A DNA stretch of 10,977 nucleotides, from the NCBI GenBank assembly GCA_022361315.1, contig JAKSBB010001022.1, positions 1 to 10,977 on the forward strand, given 5' to 3'. The translations under genes and the position numbers were made by a program. A model generated the notes under the pieces. The model did not search any database and was not told where the DNA came from. It worked only from the letters and a program-made list of their open reading frames with translations. The DNA is from Desulfobacterales bacterium. Lineage in GTDB: Bacteria; Desulfobacterota; Desulfobacteria; Desulfobacterales; Desulfobacteraceae. Below, one piece after another: positions 1-5,044 of the stretch (the first letter of the stretch is position 1; every line of letters starts with the position of its first letter).

Positions 1-539
1 TCGGCGCCGGCAACGTTGCCATGGACGCCGCCAGAACCGCCATGCGTCTGGGTGCTGAATCCGTAAAAGTGGTTTACCGCCGCTCCCGCGAAGAGATGCC
101 TGCCAGGGATGAAGAGCTGCATCATGCGGAAGAAGAAAAAATCGAATTCGTACTGCTCACCAACCCCACCCAGTTCTTCGGGGATGAGAACGGCCGCCTC
201 ACCGGCATGGAATGTCTGAAGATGGAACTGGGCGAACCCGATTCATCCGGTCGCCGCCGCCCCGTACCCATCGAAGGCTCCGAGTACAGAATGGATTGCG
301 ACCTGGTGGTTGTTTCCGTCGGCTCCAACGCCAACCCGCTGCTCACCAGCACCACACCGGATATGGCCCTGAACAAATGGGGCAACATCGTTGCTGACGA
401 AGCCAACGGCAAGACCACCAAGAAAGGTGTCTGGGCCGGTGGTGACATCGTTACCGGTGCGGCAACCGTTATCCTGGCCATGGGTGCCGGCCGTGCGGCT
501 GCCGACTCCATGCATGATTATCTGACCCTGGGGTGGTAG
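1..539 (+). CDS. gltA: NADPH-dependent glutamate synthase small subunit / NfnB-like flavoprotein, C-terminal part
   Basis: This gene is cut by the left edge; the reading frame is open from base 3 and ends at TAG 537-539, leaving about 178 residues. The visible part begins in the second nucleotide-binding motif (GAGNVAMDAART), the NADPH site of the GltD/GltA family. It continues through the family signature YRRSREEMPA and ends with the C-terminal FAD segment (VWAGGDIVTGAATVILAMGA). Proteins of this family pass electrons between NAD(P)H and a partner through two flavins and Fe-S clusters. In anaerobes the same fold is the large subunit (NfnB) of the electron-bifurcating NADH-dependent ferredoxin:NADP oxidoreductase, and annotation as gltA is often by homology only. 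Which role applies depends on the upstream neighbour, which is outside the window. The family call is safe; the choice between GOGAT subunit and NfnB is open. Confidence 0.9.
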   Translation, partial: GAGNVAMDAARTAMRLGAESVKVVYRRSREEMPARDEELHHAEEEKIEFVLLTNPTQFFGDENGRLTGMECLKMELGEPDSSGRRRPVPIEGSEYRMDCDLVVVSVGSNANPLLTSTTPDMALNKWGNIVADEANGKTTKKGVWAGGDIVTGAATVILAMGAGRAAADSMHDYLTLGW

Positions 540-549
540 TGGCCACCCG

Positions 550-618
550 GGCTGGTAGTAACCAGCCGGGATGATAATCATTCGATAAGCAAAACGGCCG
601 GCTGAATCTCAGCCGGCC
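550..618. repeat. Two tandem hairpin-forming inverted repeats downstream of gltA
   Basis: Two inverted repeats follow the gltA stop. The first pairs GGCTGGT (550-556) with ACCAGCC (561-567) around a 4-base loop. The second pairs GGCCGGCTGA (596-605) with TCAGCCGGCC (609-618) around a 3-base loop. Neither is followed by a T-run, so neither looks like an intrinsic terminator by itself. They lie directly before the strong terminator at 631-663 and could protect the mRNA 3' end. Seen directly; function is inference. Confidence 0.55.
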
Positions 619-630
619 TGACATAAAAAA

Positions 631-663
631 GGCGAACCCATGAGAATACTTCATGGGTTCGCC
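631..663. terminator. Bidirectional intrinsic terminator between gltA and the cooT-like gene
   Basis: A perfect 13-bp stem (GGCGAACCCATGA, 631-643, with its complement at 651-663) encloses a 7-base loop. It is followed on the plus strand by a T-run (664-668) and preceded by an A-run (625-630), which is a T-run on the minus strand. It sits between two convergent genes, so it can end transcription from both sides. Confidence 0.92.
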
Positions 664-705
664 TTTTTCATTTTTTAAGCCGATCGAAATATCTTTATTT
701 AGATC

Positions 706-897
706 TTAATCCGTTTTTATTAACACCTTGTGGTCCACCAGGGACAATGCCTGGATCCGGCCTTTGATAAATTTTTGCTCACCGAAAATGGACACCAGAC
801 GGATGCCGTCCTCATCGGGTTCCACTTTGTCCACCGCCTCCATGAGCAGGGTTTCACCATCGTCATCATTCATGAGATATGCATTTGCTTCACACAT
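706..897 (-). CDS. CooT-family small nickel-binding protein
   Basis: A 63-residue protein beginning MCEANAYL, with the pattern of the CooT family: Cys at position 2 after the initiator Met, an acidic middle (DKVEPDEDG, 23-31), then SIFGEQKFIKGRI (36-48) and a final SLVDHKVLI segment (52-60). In Rhodospirillum rubrum, CooT is a homodimer that binds Ni(II) through Cys2 and helps nickel delivery to CO dehydrogenase; homologues without a neighbouring CO dehydrogenase are common in anaerobes. The start is supported by AGGAGAG at 904-910, six bases upstream of ATG. It is the last gene of the minus-strand series tmk-DUF3842-cooT, 73 bp after DUF3842, and is closed by the terminator at 631-663. No CO dehydrogenase, hydrogenase or nickel gene is visible nearby, so its client cannot be named. 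Confidence 0.82.
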   Translation of the reverse strand: MCEANAYLMNDDDGETLLMEAVDKVEPDEDGIRLVSIFGEQKFIKGRIQALSLVDHKVLIKTD

Positions 898-970
898 GGG
901 CTGCTCTCCTGATTATCTGTGGTTATACTAAGTCTATTTTACACACGATTTTTTAATTTGTGCGCATTAT

Positions 971-1381
971 TTATAAAAAGGTCAGATGGGTATCCAGCAA
1001 TTCATCCACCAGCTGGGGCAGGGGGAACCCCGTCACACCGACAATAGAGATATTTTCCTGGCTCAGGGGCAGCAGCACCTTCTTGGCATCTGACTGGCAG
1101 ACAGCTTCGGCCATCTCTGGGGTGACCTCACCCATCATGGCGTGGGGCATGATGATCCCCACCGGCCCGATAATTATATCCGCCCGACGTACGGTCTGAA
1201 CAATGGCATTGGTGCCGGAGGCACCTTTGTTGGCCCTTGCTTTCAGCATCTGGGCCGTGGCAATGGCATTGGTGCCCAGGGCAATCACCTCCACGGTTTC
1301 CTCAAACCGTTCCTTCAGTTTTTTGATGACAGCCGAGCCGATACCCCCGCCCTGACCGTCAATGATGCAAATCTTTTTCAT
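971..1381 (-). CDS. DUF3842 family protein of unknown function
   Basis: With the start at MKKICIIDGQ the product has 136 residues, and the conserved glycine-rich motif DGQGGGIG (8-15) falls right after the first beta strand, as in a nucleotide-binding Rossmann-type fold. Other recognisable blocks are ALGTNAIAT (35-43), GASGTNAIV (53-61) and IIMPHAMMGEVTPEMAEAV (76-94). I recognise this as the DUF3842 family, common in anaerobic Firmicutes and Desulfobacterota; no function is established. Alternative starts are ATG at 1387 and TTG at 1402, the latter overlapping tmk; the chosen start matches the usual family N-terminus, but the ribosome-binding sequence (AGAGA region) is weak and does not decide. 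It begins 10 bp after the tmk stop, so it is very probably co-transcribed and perhaps translationally coupled. Two copies of a 16-base sequence inside the gene encode the two GTNAI motifs. Confidence 0.85.
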   Translation of the reverse strand: MKKICIIDGQGGGIGSAVIKKLKERFEETVEVIALGTNAIATAQMLKARANKGASGTNAIVQTVRRADIIIGPVGIIMPHAMMGEVTPEMAEAVCQSDAKKVLLPLSQENISIVGVTGFPLPQLVDELLDTHLTFL

Positions 1382-1391
1382 TGGCATGTCT

Positions 1392-2027
1392 CTATAGTCC
1401 AAGCAGGCGCGTCACCTGATCCCAGACCCTGTCCGCCACGTCCTCAGGGCCTGCATTCCCGTCAACGATAATAACGGTTTCCTGATCCTTTAACCGGTGA
1501 AATGCACTAAAATAGTTTGCCCGCACCTGCTTCATAATATCGATTTTCTCGTAAATATCAAGCCGCTCACTGCGGGCCTGTATACGCTGCAGGCAGGTGT
1601 CAGGTTCCACGTCAATGAACAGGGTGGCGTCCGGCCTGAGAATGTCGGCATTCAGGCGATTGGCCTCGATGACCCAGTCCATGTCAATGTATTGGGCATG
1701 ATAGGCATAGGAAGAGAAATAATACCGGTCGCAGACAACGGTAGTACCATTGTCCACCAGCGCTTTTACCCCGGTTTCCGGATGTACCAGGTGGTCGGTG
1801 CGGTCCGCCGCAAACAGCGAGGCAATGGTTCGCTGATCCACGGGCAGCTCCCCGGATAACATCTGGCGGATTAATTTTCCGATGGGGCCGTCCGTGGGCT
1901 CAAAGGTGGATGAAACCGTCAGACCGGACGCTTTCAGACGCCGGGCAACCGCCCTTGACTGGGTGGTCTTTCCGGACCCGTCAATACCTTCAAAAACCAA
2001 AAATTTACCTGACAAACCGGATGTCAC
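1392..2027 (-). CDS. tmk: dTMP (thymidylate) kinase
   Basis: A 211-residue P-loop kinase that phosphorylates dTMP to dTDP with ATP, an essential step in dTTP synthesis in the cytoplasm. Motifs in order: FEGIDGSGKTT with the Walker A loop (14-21), FEPTDGPIG (42-50, replacing the commoner EPGGT), AADRTDH (73-79), the DRY motif CDRYYFSS (99-106), LFIDV (136-140) and a basic lid region ARSERLDIYEK (151-161). The length is normal for the family. The start is GTG at 2027: an AGGAAGG ribosome-binding site (2031-2037) lies three bases upstream, and no better ATG precedes the P-loop. The gene is followed at 10 bp by DUF3842. A 112-bp gap separates it from the cytochrome gene upstream. Confidence 0.96.
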   Translation of the reverse strand: MTSGLSGKFLVFEGIDGSGKTTQSRAVARRLKASGLTVSSTFEPTDGPIGKLIRQMLSGELPVDQRTIASLFAADRTDHLVHPETGVKALVDNGTTVVCDRYYFSSYAYHAQYIDMDWVIEANRLNADILRPDATLFIDVEPDTCLQRIQARSERLDIYEKIDIMKQVRANYFSAFHRLKDQETVIIVDGNAGPEDVADRVWDQVTRLLGL

Positions 2028-2072
2028 TTGCCTTCCTTTATGCCTGCTCGGCTGTTTAAGATATGGATTACA

Positions 2073-2116
2073 AATACGACGACACCCGGCAAGCCAGGCC
2101 AGCCAGGTGTCGTATT
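2073..2116 (-). terminator. Imperfect hairpin after the cytochrome gene, possible terminator
   Basis: GACACC (2081-2086) pairs with GGTGTC (2106-2111), and the stem continues as AATAC (2073-2077) with GTATT (2112-2116), leaving a 3-base bulge at 2078-2080 and a 19-base loop. Read on the minus strand it lies 24 bases after the cytochrome stop. The following T-run is poor, so it may be a weak terminator or a processing structure between the cytochrome and tmk. Confidence 0.45.
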
Positions 2117-2139
2117 TTCTTCTGCGGATCTAAAAGGGA

Positions 2140-3009
2140 TTAAGAACCGGTATGGCAGTCGTTACATCCCACCGGGCCGGCAGCAGGCAGGTCTTTTTCA
2201 TCCACATGGGCCTTTTTCAGTTCAGCCTCTTTGATGGCTTTGTTACGCTGCTGCGTGGTTTCTCTGTGGCATCCCACACAGGCATTGTGATAGGCGGCCA
2301 GGTAGTAAAGCACGTTGTCCGGATCTTTGATATCTCTGGTACCGGAAGGTTCGGTCTCGTCATGGCAGCCCTCGGTGCTGCAGCCCGTTACTTCACTTTC
2401 TCCGTCCCAGTCATGGTGACAGTCCTGGCAGGCAAACCCGAAATGGGCGCCATGGGGGAAATCCACAGACTCTTTTTTGGCCTCTACGTCTTCAGGGGGT
2501 TCGATGATGATGTTCCCCAGGGGAACAGAGAGGGATTCCTCGGAATTTTCCGGCTCGGAATGGGGTGTGGGATGACACCCCTCACATTCGATGGGACCGG
2601 TGGAAACATCTTTGATGCCGGCAGCCTTCTGTACCACGATTTCTTCCCTGTGGCAGTCGCGGCAGGTCTGATGGTAGGCACCGGTGAGAGACTTGATCCG
2701 TTTCTCACCCTTGGGGGTGCTGCCGGGCTTAGGAGCCCAGAGGTTTTCATGGCAGCCGGCAGCAGCACAGGACTGTACCGGGCTTTCGCCGTCCCAGGCA
2801 TGGTGGCAATCTTTACAGGAGTAGGAAAAATGGAGGGAGTGGGGAAATAGAACCGGAGAAAGTGTCGGTTCCCGTTCGGACCCTTCAGGTGCCATCAGGG
2901 TTATTGTCCCTGTGGGCAATTCCAGAGTGTCCGGTCCATCCTGGGCAAACACATCACTCATGGTAAAAATGACAACAAGGCAAGATACTGCAACGAAAAA
3001 ACGTTTCAT
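2140..3009 (-). CDS. Secreted octaheme cytochrome c: tandem duplication of a tetraheme cytochrome c3 domain
   Basis: A 289-residue protein with a Sec signal peptide (hydrophobic stretch to residue 22, cleavage after VFA), hence periplasmic. It has eight heme attachment sites: CX2CH at 65, 116, 142, 194, 244 and 282, and CX4CH at 81 and 210. The order CX2CH-CX4CH-CX2CH-CX2CH occurs twice. Each copy also shows the c3 axial histidines: FPHSLHF (H57, H60), CHH (H70) and AYH (H113) in the first; FPHGAHF (H186, H189), CHH (H199) and AYH (H241) in the second. Each repeat is also preceded by a similar strand region (LELPTGTITL and LSVPLGNIII). Tetraheme c3 shuttles electrons between periplasmic hydrogenases or formate dehydrogenases and membrane complexes in sulfate reducers; this protein probably does a related task. 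The start has GGAG (3017-3020) seven bases upstream. No oxidoreductase partner gene is adjacent. Confidence 0.93.
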   Translation of the reverse strand: MKRFFVAVSCLVVIFTMSDVFAQDGPDTLELPTGTITLMAPEGSEREPTLSPVLFPHSLHFSYSCKDCHHAWDGESPVQSCAAAGCHENLWAPKPGSTPKGEKRIKSLTGAYHQTCRDCHREEIVVQKAAGIKDVSTGPIECEGCHPTPHSEPENSEESLSVPLGNIIIEPPEDVEAKKESVDFPHGAHFGFACQDCHHDWDGESEVTGCSTEGCHDETEPSGTRDIKDPDNVLYYLAAYHNACVGCHRETTQQRNKAIKEAELKKAHVDEKDLPAAGPVGCNDCHTGS

Positions 3010-3336
3010 GGTCTATCTCCAATAAGGCTGTTATTCAGAATATACCTGCTGCGACGATGGCGCGCCAATTCAATCTTCCGGGCCGGTTCTGTCACATAGT
3101 CTTTCCCTTTTTCCCTAACGCCTCCCGGGCGCAAAACTCCCCCGGGATTCATCTTCATTAAAAATGTTGCCCCTTGTATATTAATTGTTGCTTATAAAAT
3201 CAATATGTAATCGCCTCTTCCGTGAAAAAAACCTGAAGAGAAAGGCCCGGGGGATTGTTATTCCGGGTTGCCCCATAGGCGGTGATAACCTAGAAGAGCC
3301 ACATTGTTTGCCAATGCCGGGGCACGTGGGGGATAG
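3010..3336. other. 327-bp intergenic region upstream of the cytochrome gene
   Basis: No convincing gene is present. The part nearest the cytochrome is the likely leader; it contains a 7-bp inverted repeat TCCCGGG (3123-3129) / CCCGGGA (3141-3147) with an 11-base loop. A candidate promoter lies at 3175-3203. Nearer the membrane-protein stop there are short GC-rich inverted repeats (CCCGG 3246-3250 / CCGGG 3263-3267) and CTCTTC 3215-3220 / GAAGAG 3235-3240. None is followed by a clear minus-strand T-run, so I cannot assign a terminator to the membrane-protein gene. Confidence 0.6.
3175..3203 (-). promoter_or_regulatory. Candidate sigma-70 type promoter for the cytochrome gene
   Basis: On the minus strand TTGATT (3198-3203) and TATACA (3175-3180) are separated by exactly 17 bp, each matching the consensus hexamer at four to five positions. 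The region is AT-rich within GC-rich surroundings. It implies a leader of roughly 160 bases before the cytochrome ATG. Sequence match only. Confidence 0.45.
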
Positions 3337-4767
3337 CTACCCCCGAATCCGGGACATGTAGTTCCGGACAGAAGGAACAATATCGTGGTCCGGGTAGGTG
3401 TTGACAATACCCTGGAGCAACCCCCTGGCCTTGGTCTTCTGGCCGAATGTCTCGTTAAATATTTCTGCCGCCCTGAAGCAGACCAAAGGCACCCGGGGAT
3501 CCTTATTGTACTCCCGGTTAAACGCAGCATACGCCCGGATGGCTTCTCTGGCCTGACCGCAGGCCTTCAGCCATCCGCCCAAACGGATCAATCCTTTGGC
3601 GGAAGGGGCGAAACCGGCATCTGATGCAGAGCATTCCAGATATACCTGACAGGCCTTTTCACGGTTGTCCGCCTCAACCAGCAAATCAATATATTCCATG
3701 GCTTGTTCATGCCACTTCTCCTTTAGATTCTGAAGTTTCAGCAGATTGTAATAGCGCTCGTGAAGATCAAGGTTCCTGGATTCCTTCACCTTAATTTCCG
3801 TTTCCAGAAGGTCCATGGCCCAGCCGAAGTTACCGTCTTTGATGTGAACCTCAACCTCGGTCAGCAGCGGAGATGAGGGTCTTAATCTCTTTGGAGGCCC
3901 TCCCTGACAATGAAAATCCTCATAGTTCACCTCATACCCGATCTCTTCGTGGTACTGCAGGAGGACATATCCCATTAAGTTATAGAACATCAGGGTGTAA
4001 TAGTTTTGAAAAAAGGCAATAAGAAACGGCAGAACCGCCATCGGAAGCATGCCTTTGGTCAGATTGAAAATCACCGTTGGCCCACCGCCCAAAAGTACCA
4101 GAAAAAAATACATGGCCAGATAACCACCGCCGATTCTCATGGGCAGCGTGATAAAAGCCCCTGGATTCATCGCCTGAATAAGGCGCTTTGTCGAAACCAG
4201 AAGAATAACCATGGCCGGTAGCAGCAGTAGGGCCAGCATCCCGGCGATCAGCCCCGCCACCTTGCCTAAAAGGGCGACCGCCAGACCGATAATGAAGCCC
4301 ATAATGATATAGATGGTCAATTGTTTGAAGATCACATCCAAGTCCGATGAAAGGGTATCCATGGAAATTGGGGGCGGATTCATATCCCCCCTGGCCGTTG
4401 TTTTGAGAGACGCAAAAGCATACGTCAGCCATACGCCCCAAAGAACAAACTGGATAAGCATATTAAACAGGGAGGTCCCGGGAAAGACAAACATTACCCC
4501 GCAAAGCATCAGGTTTAGCAGCAGAGGCCTGATGGAAAAGGGATACAGAAAAAAAGAAGGCAGCCTTGTCCAGAAAGGACTGAGGATATTTGAGACACCG
4601 ATCCAATCGACCTCCTGGTTGCATTTGGGGCAAAGATGGAAGTTTTTTTCCATGCCGTATTGCCTGTGGTTGCGCACCACAACGCAGTCCTCGCAAAAGT
4701 ATTGGTCACATGAATCACACGCCCAGGATGCCGGTTGTGTCGGATGGTAACTGCAGGATATTGTCAT
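3337..4767 (-). CDS. Membrane protein with N-terminal B-box-like zinc finger and C-terminal TPR-like domain, unknown function
   Basis: I do not recognise a named family for the whole protein. The start at 4767 is set by AAGGAGG (4771-4777) just upstream; an in-frame extension to 4905 has no such site and an unlikely N-terminus. The product has 476 residues. Residues 5-49 carry paired zinc ligands (C5, H8, C17, C20, C25, C28, H34, H44, C46, C49), resembling a B-box or related treble-clef finger, probably cytoplasmic. Hydrophobic segments at about 81-120, 149-191, 214-236 and 240-270 suggest five to six membrane spans. From about 300 to 476 the protein is soluble and helical, with a TPR-like pattern (for example AREAIRAYAAFNREY, 406-420, and KARGLLQGIVNTYPD, 446-460), suggesting protein-protein binding. 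The gene stands alone between the cytochrome and the divergent regulator. Function unknown; a membrane scaffold or a proteostasis role is only a guess. Confidence 0.8.
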   Translation of the reverse strand: MTISCSYHPTQPASWACDSCDQYFCEDCVVVRNHRQYGMEKNFHLCPKCNQEVDWIGVSNILSPFWTRLPSFFLYPFSIRPLLLNLMLCGVMFVFPGTSLFNMLIQFVLWGVWLTYAFASLKTTARGDMNPPPISMDTLSSDLDVIFKQLTIYIIMGFIIGLAVALLGKVAGLIAGMLALLLLPAMVILLVSTKRLIQAMNPGAFITLPMRIGGGYLAMYFFLVLLGGGPTVIFNLTKGMLPMAVLPFLIAFFQNYYTLMFYNLMGYVLLQYHEEIGYEVNYEDFHCQGGPPKRLRPSSPLLTEVEVHIKDGNFGWAMDLLETEIKVKESRNLDLHERYYNLLKLQNLKEKWHEQAMEYIDLLVEADNREKACQVYLECSASDAGFAPSAKGLIRLGGWLKACGQAREAIRAYAAFNREYNKDPRVPLVCFRAAEIFNETFGQKTKARGLLQGIVNTYPDHDIVPSVRNYMSRIRG

Positions 4768-4874
4768 GGGCCTCCTTATGGAATAAATGAAGTATTGCGA
4801 ATACTGCCGGAGCGGCAGTGTTCTCCTGAATGACATCCGGCGTTTAGGACACCGAACAGATTTGGAGTCGGAAA

Positions 4875-4905
4875 TTACCCTATAAAAAGCAGAATAACCT
4901 GTCAA
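4875..4905 (-). promoter_or_regulatory. Candidate promoter for the zinc-finger membrane protein
   Basis: A consensus -35 TTGACA lies on the minus strand at 4900-4905. The -10 is unclear: TAGGGT (4877-4882) is at 17 bp, TATAGG (4879-4884) at 15 bp and GGTAAT (4875-4880) at 19 bp. Position is reasonable, about 110 bp before the ATG at 4767. The -35 overlaps by two bases the inverted repeat at 4904-4922, so a factor bound there could block this promoter. Confidence 0.4.
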
Positions 4906-4922
4906 TCAGGGAAACCCTGATT
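4904..4922 (+). terminator. Short hairpin with T-run in the divergent intergenic region
   Basis: AATCAGGG (4904-4911) and CCCTGATT (4915-4922) form an 8-bp stem with a 3-base loop, and the plus strand continues with T residues to 4925, the form of an intrinsic terminator. No plus-strand gene ends here, so it could be an attenuator of a transcript reading towards the regulator, an insulator, or an operator dyad. Confidence 0.45.
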
Positions 4923-4980
4923 TTTATGAAATAAATGTATATTTTTTCCGTTCAATCCAAGGCCATTGGCTCACAAAAAC

Positions 4981-5021
4981 CATGGGTCCTCATCACCACT
5001 TGTGATAGGATACCTCCCATG
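4981..5021 (+). promoter_or_regulatory. Imperfect dyad / leader hairpin just upstream of the regulator's ribosome-binding site
   Basis: Three stems nest: CATGGG (4981-4986) with CCCATG (5016-5021), TCCT (4987-4990) with AGGA (5007-5010), and ATCAC (4992-4996) with GTGAT (5002-5006), around a 5-base loop. Bulges are a single C at 4991 and five bases at 5011-5015. It ends 11 bases before the AGGAGG of the regulator gene. It could be an RNA fold affecting translation or an operator for autoregulation. Confidence 0.4.
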
Positions 5022-5044
5022 ACAGCCAAAACAGGAGGAGTATT

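Noticed and set aside
2152..2850. Long plus-strand open frame opposite the cytochrome gene
   Set aside because: It is the complement of a gene with eight heme motifs and a signal peptide; its translation has no recognisable domain and no good ribosome-binding site.
3328..3344. GGGGG/CCCCC inverted repeat over the stop codon of the membrane-protein gene, considered as a terminator
   Set aside because: Five-base arms including the stop codon in the loop, and no T-run on the minus strand.
4768..4905. Upstream extension of the zinc-finger membrane protein to 4905
   Set aside because: AAGGAGG is placed for the ATG at 4767; the extension has no ribosome-binding site, unlike composition and would start inside the candidate -35 and inverted repeat.
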